Shown here: piece by piece, positions 1 through 6,973 of the stretch
Position numbering within the stretch: the first letter of the stretch is position 1
Layout of the letters: each line of letters begins with the position of its first letter
Source of the DNA: an uncultured Dysgonomonas sp.
GTDB taxonomy: Bacteria; Bacteroidota; Bacteroidia; Bacteroidales; Dysgonomonadaceae
Length of the DNA stretch: 9,661 nt
Direction of reading: 5' to 3'
Assembly: GCA_937995835.1 (NCBI GenBank)
Contig: CALKIV010000086.1
Coordinates: 1 to 9,661 of the forward strand
Notes under the pieces: model-generated
Told to the model about the DNA's origin: nothing
What the model saw: the letters and a program-made list of their open reading frames with translations, nothing else
Database searches by the model: none
Translations under genes and position numbers: made by a program

Positions 1-293
1 TGGTAAGAATGATGGGTACTGATGATTCTTTTACAGGCCCTGTTAATACCGGAAATCCGGGAGAATTTACCATGTTGGAATTGGCTCAGCAAATTTTGGA
101 TCTTACAAGGTCTAAGTCGAAACTCGTGTTTATGTCTCTACCTAGTGACGACCCTCGCCAAAGACGTCCAGACATTACGTTGGCAAAAGAAAAACTAGCT
201 TGGGAGCCTAAAATACAGCTACAAGAGGGATTGGTGAAAACAATCAATTATTTTGATGAATTACTTCGTTCCGAAGGAAATAAAAGGAAATAA
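1..293 (+). CDS. UDP-glucuronate decarboxylase (UDP-xylose synthase type), C-terminal fragment
   Basis: This is the 3' end of a short-chain dehydrogenase/reductase-fold sugar-nucleotide enzyme whose start lies outside the window. The first complete codon is at base 3 and the stop is TAA at 291-293. The visible 96 residues carry the family's C-terminal signature: DDSFTGPVNTGNPGEFTMLE, then LPSDDPRQRRPDITLAKEKL, then WEPKIQLQEGL and a final YFDELL. This block is typical of UDP-glucuronate decarboxylases, which oxidise and decarboxylate UDP-glucuronate to UDP-xylose in the cytoplasm using bound NAD+. The catalytic Tyr-x3-Lys and the NAD-binding glycine motif are not in view. A related dTDP-glucose 4,6-dehydratase or epimerase is the alternative, but the GNPGEFTMLE and DDPRQRRPDI segments favour the decarboxylase. 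It lies 68 bases upstream of the membrane-protein pair on the same strand, so it probably heads or belongs to the same operon. Confidence 0.88.
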   Translation, partial: VRMMGTDDSFTGPVNTGNPGEFTMLELAQQILDLTRSKSKLVFMSLPSDDPRQRRPDITLAKEKLAWEPKIQLQEGLVKTINYFDELLRSEGNKRK

Positions 294-361
294 ATGATTG
301 TTTTTTAAGAGAGGTTGGTACAATAGAGGAATAACCCTCTGAATCACTTTACTAAAGCGGA
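294..361 (+). other. Intergenic gap with weak hairpin, no clear promoter
   Basis: This is a short AT-rich spacer between the decarboxylase fragment and the first membrane protein. It holds a T-run at 301-306 and a weak inverted repeat (AGAGG at 325-329 with CCTCT at 336-340, 6-base loop). No T-tract follows the hairpin, so it is not a convincing terminator. I found no TAnnTTTG element and no Shine-Dalgarno sequence before the ATG at 362. The simplest reading is that transcription continues through it. Confidence 0.3.
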
Positions 362-2047
362 ATGTTAGTTGTATTTTTGTTTTGGATTGTTTTGTCTATA
401 GTATTTCTCGCTTTTGGAGAAATGGCTATCATGATTTGGTGTTACATTACAAAAGAGAAAGACTCTCATTCCATTTTTGATAAATTTTGGGTGGGGATGT
501 CTTTTCTTGGAGCCCTCCTACTCTATGCCTCACTCTTTATCCCTCTCAACATTTGGGTCTTAATATCCATTCTTGCTATTAGTTTCGGATATTGGCTGAT
601 TAATGTTTCTGCTCTAAAAAGACTATGTAGGTTAATAGCCAATAGCATCAGCCGCCTCACTGCTTTCGAAAAGATGATATTTGCTCTAGCGACTATCGTT
701 GTACTGATCTACTCCCTCTCTGTTCCATTAAGTTACGATGCAGGGCTTTACCACTTACAATCCATGCTGTGGAGTGAAAAATTTAGCATTGTCACAGGTT
801 TGGCAAATCTGCATGGAAGGCTAGGATTTAATTCCAGTTTCTTTCTTCTTTCCACTGCATTGCAATACCATCCTGAGATTTACGAGCCTTTCTTCTGCAT
901 CAATAGTGCAGCTCTTTTAACCCTTTCTTTTTGGATTATTTATCAGATAACAAAGACCAAGAACATCGGTATCAAGCTTGTACTAGCTTTTATTCTATTC
1001 ATTACCACTTTTACTTTTGGCACAGAGCTATCCTCCTCCTCTACAGATGTATTGCCAAATATTTTAACTATATACTTGCTACTAAGCATCACTTTAGAAC
1101 CTAAAGGCGTGCTAAAGCGTGCATTTGCCATCAGCCTGATCGCATCATTTTGTCTCACACTCAAATTGTCGTCTGTAGCCATTCTTCTACTTATCGTACT
1201 CACACTATTTACGGTATACAAACAAAAGACAGGGAAACTTATACTTCCGATACTTCTGGTAGGTATTTTCATTGCCGTTCCTTGGCTCACTAGATTTGTT
1301 TTGCTTACAGGATACCTCATCTATCCTTTTCCTGCTATCGACATCTTTTCTGTGGACTGGAAGATTCCTATTGAAATGGTTACATTTGAAATGGAGTCAG
1401 CCTACTCTTGGGCTAGAATTCCGGGTATAGCCCCTCAGACTGTGCTAGCAATGCCTCTGAGCGAATGGGTGCCCATATGGTGGGGGAATTTATCCCTATA
1501 CAAAAAACTTCTGTACTGTTTTGCCATTGCCTCTCCGTTGATGCTGATCTTTTATAAATTTTATCAACAAAAAATACAAATTCTGATTTGGGCAATCGCT
1601 TTTGCAGGGGTGACATATGGCCTAGCAACTGCTCCAGACCTTAGATTCTCATTCGGATTTATAGCTTGCAGCATAGCAATTCCCGCCATAGCTCTGCTCT
1701 CAAACATCAAAAAATTTGCTCCCAGATTAGAGAAAGGACTTATATTTGTCTTACTTACGATACAATTGATTTTCTTAACTTATATTGCGGGCTCTCAAGT
1801 GTTGTTTTATCAAACACATTCAGCTAAGCCAATTGTACATTTGTTATATAAACCACAGACAGTGATTATGATAAAATCAGTAAGAGGAATAAAATTTGAG
1901 GAATATCAATTAGGAGAATATACAATATACAAGCCTATAGCTGTTGATCAATGCTACGACCAAAATATTCCATGTACGCCATATTACAATAGCAACCTAG
2001 AGCTAAGAGGCACTAAACTTAAAGACGGTTTTAGAATAAAAAAATGA
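362..2047 (+). CDS. Polytopic membrane protein, LIC_10190-like, putative GT-C glycosyltransferase (paralog 1)
   Basis: A 561-residue integral membrane protein with roughly a dozen hydrophobic segments, starting at residues 2-28 and ending near 479, then a soluble tail of about 80 residues. After the fourth segment comes YDAGLYHLQ (125-133) and then GLANLHGRLGFNSSFF (146-161). An acidic residue in the first large extracytoplasmic loop is typical of GT-C glycosyltransferases, which use polyprenyl-phosphate-linked sugars. Asp126 would be the candidate base; that assignment is inference. Other conserved blocks are GYLIYPFPAID (317-327), MPLSEWVPIWW (364-374) and APDLRFSFGF (424-433). The sequence resembles what I recall of the LIC_10190 membrane family, whose reaction is not established. 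The start is supported by the next gene, which aligns from its own first residue. The stop overlaps the next start (ATGA, 2044-2047), implying translational coupling. An O-antigen ligase or flippase role is less likely. Confidence 0.8.
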   Translation: MLVVFLFWIVLSIVFLAFGEMAIMIWCYITKEKDSHSIFDKFWVGMSFLGALLLYASLFIPLNIWVLISILAISFGYWLINVSALKRLCRLIANSISRLTAFEKMIFALATIVVLIYSLSVPLSYDAGLYHLQSMLWSEKFSIVTGLANLHGRLGFNSSFFLLSTALQYHPEIYEPFFCINSAALLTLSFWIIYQITKTKNIGIKLVLAFILFITTFTFGTELSSSSTDVLPNILTIYLLLSITLEPKGVLKRAFAISLIASFCLTLKLSSVAILLLIVLTLFTVYKQKTGKLILPILLVGIFIAVPWLTRFVLLTGYLIYPFPAIDIFSVDWKIPIEMVTFEMESAYSWARIPGIAPQTVLAMPLSEWVPIWWGNLSLYKKLLYCFAIASPLMLIFYKFYQQKIQILIWAIAFAGVTYGLATAPDLRFSFGFIACSIAIPAIALLSNIKKFAPRLEKGLIFVLLTIQLIFLTYIAGSQVLFYQTHSAKPIVHLLYKPQTVIMIKSVRGIKFEEYQLGEYTIYKPIAVDQCYDQNIPCTPYYNSNLELRGTKLKDGFRIKK

Positions 2048-3807
2048 TAGCACTATTTTTCGCTTGGACCATTATTTTAGTTGTCTTTTATAGCTTTGGA
2101 AATGCCTTTTTGAAGCTATGTCAACTCATTGCAAAAGACAAAACAGAGTATCCTCTAATAAGCACCCTGTTAATAGGCATGTGTATCACTACTTCTGTGA
2201 TTGCCATCTTCTCTTTGTTGATGCCTGCAAATACAATGCTACTGTTTGCCCTTGTCTTTATGTGCATGATCTATTGGTATGCCAACAATAAGGCAATCGT
2301 TCCCCTCATCAATAATGTTATTCGTTTCATAGAAAAACAACCAAGACTACACTTGGCGCTCTATGCCATTGTTATCATATCAGTTGCTATGTTTTGCACC
2401 TTGCATCCCATGATGACTGACACATTGTATTATCATTACCAAAATCTGATGTGGAATGAACAATATGCCATCGTTCCTGGACTAGGCAACTTGCAACCAC
2501 GCTTTGCTTTCAACTCCAGTTTCTTCCTCCTAGGCTCTACTTTCGGATTAAAACCTCTATTTGGACAATATATCTTTGGTGTCCACACTTTCTTTTTGGC
2601 GCTGATCTTCGTTTGGTTGATTTATAAAGTAATCCACACTAAAGAAATCATTCGCTCTATTGTTGCATTAACAATGTTTCTTAGTCTATTCGTTTTCTAT
2701 AAGACACACATCACTTCTGTGACCACAGATTTCATTCCTAACCTACTTGTGTGCTATCTAGTCCTGGCAGTCATTTTCGACAGAGATATTGTTAATAAAA
2801 GACCCATCCTTTATTTCTTATTACCCATCTTCATCATCACCCTGAAGATCTCATGCTTCAGCATTATACTGCTTCCTCTGTATGTGTTGTGGAAACAGCT
2901 TAAGGATAAAAAATATAAAAAAACAACTCTTATCGCTTTAGGAGCATTGCTCATCGTGGTACCATGGTGTGTGAGAACGGTAATTCTTTCGGGCTATCTG
3001 ATCTTTCCCTTCCCTGCTATCGACTTGTTCGACTTCGATTGGAAAGTACCCGTAGCATATGCCATGGAGCAAAAAGAATTTATTCAGTCTTTTGCCCGAT
3101 ATCCTAACAACATTGACATTCAAAGCGTGTTGGCAATGCCAATGAGCGAATGGCTTCCCATCTGGTGGAAATCTGACATGTTTTACTTTAACCCGATTGC
3201 TAACAAACTCTTCTGTATACTGACTATCATAACACTGCCATTGGGTGTTTTTTATTTCTTTAAACATAGAAAGGATGAAGAATATAAGGCTATCAGATTG
3301 ATCTGGTCTGCCTCTGCGATAGGTATTTTAGTTTGGTTTTTCAATGCTCCTGATTTTAGATTTATATTTGGACTAATCCTTGCTCAAGTATTTTTAACGA
3401 TACTCCAATTGTTAGAAAAACGAGATTTTTCACTTATTCAAAACAGATTTACACGCATACAGATTGTTTTAGCCCTTTTTACTGTTATCTTTGTGGCTTC
3501 ATATTCTACTAGATGGGTTTATTACCAAAGAGATAAAAGCGTGCCTTTTACCAATTTCTTAAAAGTGCCTTCATCTATCGAATACACGAGGAAGACAAAA
3601 GGTGTTCCTAGTAAAGACTCTTTCATCACAGTGGAAGTAAACGACTTAACCATACACAGAAAAAGCCTTTCGGACAGAGATGTATTGTGCTTCGATTTCG
3701 ACCTGCCAGCTAGTGCAGACTACGTAGGAGGAATAGAAATGAGAGGTGAAAATTTACAAGATGGATTCAGATGCAATCCTGAAGCCGAACATAGACTAAC
3801 ATATTAA
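2044..3807 (+). CDS. Polytopic membrane protein, LIC_10190-like, putative GT-C glycosyltransferase (paralog 2)
   Basis: A 587-residue membrane protein, clearly paralogous to the gene before it and aligned without gaps over about the first 330 residues. Shared landmarks fall at identical positions: Asp126 and Tyr130-His131 in TDTLYYHYQ, GLGNL (146-150), FNSSFFLL (156-163) and GYLIFPFPAID (317-327). Over residues 301-340 I count 22 identities in 40. Later blocks are MPMSEWLPIWW and APDFRFIFGL. It loses the Tyr-Asp-Ala-Gly form of the first-loop motif (TDTL instead of YDAGL) and the HGR after GLxNL (QPR here), so its substrate may differ. Both proteins end in a similar soluble segment (ELRGTKLKDGFR in the first, EMRGENLQDGFR here) that may be a shared periplasmic element. 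The ATG overlaps the previous stop by 4 bases. The glycosyltransferase role is inferred from topology and the acidic loop residue. The family resemblance is from memory. Confidence 0.8.
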   Translation: MIALFFAWTIILVVFYSFGNAFLKLCQLIAKDKTEYPLISTLLIGMCITTSVIAIFSLLMPANTMLLFALVFMCMIYWYANNKAIVPLINNVIRFIEKQPRLHLALYAIVIISVAMFCTLHPMMTDTLYYHYQNLMWNEQYAIVPGLGNLQPRFAFNSSFFLLGSTFGLKPLFGQYIFGVHTFFLALIFVWLIYKVIHTKEIIRSIVALTMFLSLFVFYKTHITSVTTDFIPNLLVCYLVLAVIFDRDIVNKRPILYFLLPIFIITLKISCFSIILLPLYVLWKQLKDKKYKKTTLIALGALLIVVPWCVRTVILSGYLIFPFPAIDLFDFDWKVPVAYAMEQKEFIQSFARYPNNIDIQSVLAMPMSEWLPIWWKSDMFYFNPIANKLFCILTIITLPLGVFYFFKHRKDEEYKAIRLIWSASAIGILVWFFNAPDFRFIFGLILAQVFLTILQLLEKRDFSLIQNRFTRIQIVLALFTVIFVASYSTRWVYYQRDKSVPFTNFLKVPSSIEYTRKTKGVPSKDSFITVEVNDLTIHRKSLSDRDVLCFDFDLPASADYVGGIEMRGENLQDGFRCNPEAEHRLTY

Positions 3808-3842
3808 TAAAACTACGATAAAACATTAGAATTTAATAAAAT

Positions 3843-4561
3843 ATGAAACTTTCGATTGTAATCCCTGCTTATAATGAGGCTAGAACAATTCACTTGATTC
3901 TTGACAAGGTGCTCGAAGTTAAACTTATTGGCGGGTTTCAAAAAGAAATAATCATCGTAAATGATTATTCAACTGACGACACAGTAAAAACAGTAGAAAA
4001 ATACATTGCTGACCACCCTGATGCCGAAATGAAGCTTTTCCTTCAACCAAAAAATATGGGTAAAGGGGCTGCCTTACACAGAGGTATTGCAGAAGCAACT
4101 GGGGATTATATCGTGATACAAGATGCAGACTTGGAGTATGACCCTGAAGAGTATAATATCTTATTAAAACCTATTGTAAATGGTTTTGCCGATGTAGTAT
4201 ACGGTTCGCGATTTATGGGTGGGAACCCTCATCGAATCCTGTTCTTTTGGCACTCCATTGGGAATCAAATGTTGACCTTTGTGTCAAACATGTTCACCAA
4301 TCTAAACTTGACGGATATGGAGACTTGTTACAAGATGTTTAAAGCGGATATGATCAAGTCTTTAACTCTACGTGAACGTGTCGATTCGGTTTTGAGCCTG
4401 AAGTGACCGCAAAGATCTCTAGAATACCCAAAGTGAGAATTTATGAAGTAGGCATATCCTACTACGGGCGCACATACGAGGAAGGTAAAAAGATTGGGTG
4501 GAGAGACGGTGTAAGAGCATTCATCTGTATGCTCAAATATGGTCTTTTCAGAATCAACTAA
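3843..4561 (+). pseudogene. DPM1-like family 2 glycosyltransferase, frameshifted
   Basis: A GT-A fold glycosyltransferase of the dolichol/polyprenyl-phosphate mannosyltransferase type, which moves a sugar from a nucleotide donor to polyprenyl phosphate at the inner face of the membrane. Frame 1 gives IVIPAYNE (5-12), IIIVNDYSTDDT (36-47), NMGKGAALHRGI (71-82), the metal-binding Asp-Ala-Asp in QDADLEYDP (93-101), YGSRFMGG (120-127) and ETCYKMFKAD (160-169). It then runs into an off-family tail (VDSVLSLK) and stops at 4404-4406. The missing C-terminus lies in the -1 frame from 4382: RFGFEPEVTAKISRI, then YYGRTYEEGKKIGWRDGV, ending at TAA 4559-4561. A restored protein would be about 238-239 residues, normal for family members without C-terminal membrane helices. 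A TGA in the second frame at 4373-4375 confines the lesion to about 4376-4381. A real mutation and a sequence error cannot be told apart here. It starts 35 bases after the second membrane protein. Confidence 0.85.
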
Positions 4562-4570
4562 AATAAAACC

Positions 4571-4593
4571 AAGCCCCTGTCAAGGGGCTTTTT
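4571..4593 (+). terminator. Intrinsic (rho-independent) terminator
   Basis: A perfect 8-base-pair stem, AAGCCCCT (4571-4578) with AGGGGCTT (4583-4590), closes a 4-base loop and is followed by further Ts. It starts 10 bases after the glycosyltransferase stop at 4561 and ends the decarboxylase, membrane-protein and glycosyltransferase operon. Its position after the TAA at 4559-4561, rather than after the early stop at 4404, also supports the longer reading of that gene. Confidence 0.9.
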
Positions 4594-4635
4594 CATCTTC
4601 TGAAATTAACACAAGCAATCTTAACATATAGTCCT

Positions 4636-5928
4636 ATGAAAAAGGCAATACTACTTCTATTGGCCCTGAGCTCTACTATCTTCTCTTATTCCCTAGAAAA
4701 AGACACGCTAGATTGGTTAAACTATTCAGAAGTGCACACTATAGAGTCAGACAACGGAAAGCTACGCTTACTTACCTTTCGTGCCCCAAACAAGGGCAGA
4801 CTACAGTACATACATGAACTGCGCTATGAAGTAGCCCCCAACGAAACAAGAAGTAGCTCTTTACAAGATCCTCGTTTTTTCAACTTTTCAGCATACAATT
4901 CTCTTATCATAAACAAGATACACCACGTAGTAGGCGACACATATTTACTAGAAGGAATAAATGAAGAAAATGAGTATATTTTGGCAGGAATAGATATTGG
5001 GAGAGGAATAGCTAAGAATGCATATTTCGTTACACCAACAGATGGTGAGCATAAATCTCTTATCTCTTTCAGCTTTGATACACTAAATCATCCAACAAAG
5101 GAAATGAAAGCTGAATTTGCGGGAGACAGGCTCCGCTTGCCAAACTATGGACAAGATGAAAGAGCAGAAGGCAAAGAATATGTAGACTATTACTTTAATG
5201 GGACTCATTACGAAGACAGCCTTTCGCATGTCAATACTGTTAGGGAAACTCAAAATGGAGAGGAAATTATTACACGAATAATATTCAAAGATGAAGAAAA
5301 TCGTTTTGCCATTGATGCACTATACCCGAAGATGCTCTATTCAGTAGTAGTAACAATTGTATCTGAAGGTGGCAACTATAAGAGTCCTACAAGTCTAAGA
5401 TTAGAAAGCACTGAAAAGGAAGAGCATTTTCAAGGGAAAAAGTTCAATGTCTCGATGTCTCTGCAAATGATCAATGGAAGAGTATTTGTGGAAGGACTAG
5501 ATTCTTATCATTTTCCCATTATTAAAGCTCCAAGATGGTGGCAAAAACGAAAGTTAAAGAATGTAAAATATACTGCCGGACGTAAATCAGCCTTTCCATA
5601 CGAATGGTTGAGATATAGTGCCGTAATGTTTAATTGTCCTATAAAAGACAAAGAACATTCACTTGTTCATTGGGCTCTGGAGGTAGATGGAGCGTTACAA
5701 CTGCTGGAAGGCGAAGAATGGCATGGAACTCAAATAGACCTACAGATGAAAGAAGAATGGCTCGGAAAAACGATCAAGGTAACTCCCTACATCCAAGGGA
5801 GAGAAATGAACGAAAAAATAGCAATAGAAACAAAAGTAGTCCCTTACAAGGTGGTCAGAGACTTCCTTTATTATAATATTTATGAGGATGAAGTAGAAAA
5901 CGAAGAACTAGAGAACTTATCTCTCTAG
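4636..5928 (+). CDS. Secreted protein of unknown function, possible Ig-like C-terminal domain
   Basis: I do not recognise this 430-residue protein. It begins with a clear Sec signal peptide (MKK, hydrophobic ILLLLALSSTIF, cleavage plausible near residue 19). There is no lipobox cysteine, so it is probably periplasmic or secreted and not a lipoprotein. The rest has alternating hydrophobic and polar stretches suggesting beta structure. Two regions stand out. Residues 165-192 contain RLRLPNYGQDERAEGKEY followed by DYYFNGTHYE. Residues 325-402 contain FNCPIKDKEH, VHWALEVDG and EEWLGKTIKVTPYI, a pattern recalling small Ig-like repeats in Bacteroidota surface and effector-type proteins; that is a weak resemblance from memory. 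The C-terminus is acidic (415-427). I see no catalytic motif and no obvious type IX secretion signal domain. It follows a terminator and appears to be its own unit, and its end overlaps the convergent phosphatase gene by 12 bases. Confidence 0.75.
   Translation: MKKAILLLLALSSTIFSYSLEKDTLDWLNYSEVHTIESDNGKLRLLTFRAPNKGRLQYIHELRYEVAPNETRSSSLQDPRFFNFSAYNSLIINKIHHVVGDTYLLEGINEENEYILAGIDIGRGIAKNAYFVTPTDGEHKSLISFSFDTLNHPTKEMKAEFAGDRLRLPNYGQDERAEGKEYVDYYFNGTHYEDSLSHVNTVRETQNGEEIITRIIFKDEENRFAIDALYPKMLYSVVVTIVSEGGNYKSPTSLRLESTEKEEHFQGKKFNVSMSLQMINGRVFVEGLDSYHFPIIKAPRWWQKRKLKNVKYTAGRKSAFPYEWLRYSAVMFNCPIKDKEHSLVHWALEVDGALQLLEGEEWHGTQIDLQMKEEWLGKTIKVTPYIQGREMNEKIAIETKVVPYKVVRDFLYYNIYEDEVENEELENLSL
5908..5928. 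repeat. Inverted repeat at convergent gene ends
   Basis: CTAGAGA (5908-5914) and TCTCTAG (5922-5928) form a perfect 7-base inverted repeat around a 7-base spacer. It covers the last codons of the secreted-protein gene and the stop of the convergent phosphatase gene at 5917-5919. It could be a short bidirectional termination hairpin, but no T-tract follows on the plus strand and only a broken one follows on the minus strand (TTCTTCGTTTTC). It could also be chance, given the repetitive AGA/TCT composition. Confidence 0.35.
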
Positions 5929-6399
5929 CTTATGGAGCAATCCCTCGCAAGCATCTTCTAAGATATCTATTACAAGTTGAAAACCTGCATCACCTCCATA
6001 GTATGGATCAGGCACATAGTCATGCTCCAGATCCTGCAAAAACTCTACCATACGATGTACCTTAGCACGTCCCTCTAGATCGGGAGCTATGCGCATAGCA
6101 TTGTCATAGTTGCTATCATCCATAACTAAGATATAATCAAACTCATAGAAATCTTCAGTGATCAATCGGCGAGAAATGGAGTCGAAAGTATAGCCTCTCA
6201 GCTGCCCATGATGTCTCATGCGCTTGTCTGGCAAGTTTCCGTCATGATATCCGGCAGTGCCGGCAGAATCTACAATATACTTATCTTCCAGCCCACGCTC
6301 TTTGATCATCTTCAGGAAGATGCCTTCAGCAGCAGGAGACCTGCATATATTGCCTAAACATACAAAAAGGATGCTTTTCTTATCTTTAACTTCTGTCAT
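5917..6399 (-). CDS. Low-molecular-weight protein tyrosine phosphatase
   Basis: A complete 160-residue phosphatase of normal family length. The signature P-loop is near the N-terminus, VCLGNICRSPAAEG, with nucleophile Cys14, phosphate-binding Arg20 and Ser21. The general-acid loop is VPDPYYGG with Asp131 and two adjacent tyrosines. VDSAGTAGYHDGN (43-55) and YILVMDDSNYDN (89-100) are also typical. The enzyme hydrolyses phosphotyrosine on cytoplasmic proteins through a cysteinyl-phosphate intermediate. In bacteria these phosphatases often oppose tyrosine autokinases that control exopolysaccharide; in Porphyromonas gingivalis Ltp1 is a studied example. No kinase gene is visible in the window, so its partner is unknown. 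It begins 13 bases after the exonuclease stop on the same strand and is probably the last gene of that operon. An arsenate reductase is an alternative for this fold but does not fit the DPYYGG loop as well. Confidence 0.95.
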   Translation of the reverse strand: MTEVKDKKSILFVCLGNICRSPAAEGIFLKMIKERGLEDKYIVDSAGTAGYHDGNLPDKRMRHHGQLRGYTFDSISRRLITEDFYEFDYILVMDDSNYDNAMRIAPDLEGRAKVHRMVEFLQDLEHDYVPDPYYGGDAGFQLVIDILEDACEGLLHKLER

Positions 6400-6412
6400 T
6401 TTTATCTGATTT

Positions 6413-6973
6413 TTATCCCACCAAATGCTGATAGATCTTCAAACAAGCCCAAGCATCTATGGCTGCATACATCTGTTGTGCCTCGCTTAGTTCGTCGGCT
6501 TCCCAATTACTCAAACGTTGTCCTTTGGTGATTCGCTTATTAAACAAAATAGCATAAACCTTTTGCAGGCTCTGCTCTTCTATATCGTAGTCTTTCACAA
6601 GACTCTGAATTTCAATGAAATTTTGGGGTTTGAAAGAGTAGGTTTTTCCCAAGGCATGAAAATCGTCCTTAATAGATAAACCTATTTTTTTGATGTCTTT
6701 ATCCGAAAGAATGCTAATCAAACAGGATGGCATCTCTATCTTATTGAGTCTAAAAAGAAAACACTTATCAGAAGTGGACAATTGCAATAGGGCAACTTTA
6801 TTAGAAACGCCTTTGCGAAAAGCGGGTTTAGTTTCTGTATCAAAACCTATAATGTCAACTTGTCTCAATGCTTCGCAAGCAGCATCGACCTGTTCTTGTG
6901 AATCTATTACTCTAATCTCTCCATTAAAGACTTCTACATCTAAGGCATTAAGTTCTTCTTTGCTTATAGCCAT
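6413..6973 (-). CDS. 3'-5' exonuclease domain protein (DEDDy, RNase D/WRN-like)
   Basis: A 186-residue protein that is essentially one DEDD exonuclease domain. Motif Exo I is IGFDTETKP with Asp45 and Glu47, Exo II is KIGLSIKDDFHAL with Asp104, and Exo III is YAAIDAWA with Tyr169 and Asp173. The Tyr-x3-Asp spacing places it in the DEDDy group with RNase D and the Werner exonuclease. Such enzymes remove nucleotides from 3' ends of RNA or DNA with two metal ions. The substrate cannot be told from sequence. It lacks the HRDC domain of full RNase D, so tRNA processing is not assured. The start codon lies inside the end of the DUF5063 gene (10-base overlap, ATG at 6971-6973 and upstream stop at 6964-6966), so the two are probably translationally coupled. 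The Asn-Trp-Glu-Ala-Asp segment (156-160) is also usual in the family. Confidence 0.93.
   Translation of the reverse strand: MAISKEELNALDVEVFNGEIRVIDSQEQVDAACEALRQVDIIGFDTETKPAFRKGVSNKVALLQLSTSDKCFLFRLNKIEMPSCLISILSDKDIKKIGLSIKDDFHALGKTYSFKPQNFIEIQSLVKDYDIEEQSLQKVYAILFNKRITKGQRLSNWEADELSEAQQMYAAIDAWACLKIYQHLVG

Noticed and set aside
325..340. Hairpin before the first membrane gene as a terminator
   Set aside because: The stem is only 5 base pairs and no T-tract follows.
943..1320. Minus-strand open frame of 125 codons inside the first membrane protein
   Set aside because: It is antisense to a conserved membrane gene, shows no domain, and its sequence follows from the complementary codons.
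2938..3267. Minus-strand open frame of 109 codons inside the second membrane protein
   Set aside because: Antisense shadow covering the conserved PFPAID and SEW blocks of the real gene, with no independent features.
4376..4406. Programmed -1 frameshift in the glycosyltransferase
   Set aside because: No canonical slippery heptamer or following stable hairpin is seen between the two stops, and this family is not known to use recoding.
5634..5876. Plus-strand open frame of 80 codons in another frame of the secreted-protein gene
   Set aside because: It lies wholly inside a longer gene with a signal peptide, and its Arg/Asn-rich product looks like an off-frame reading.
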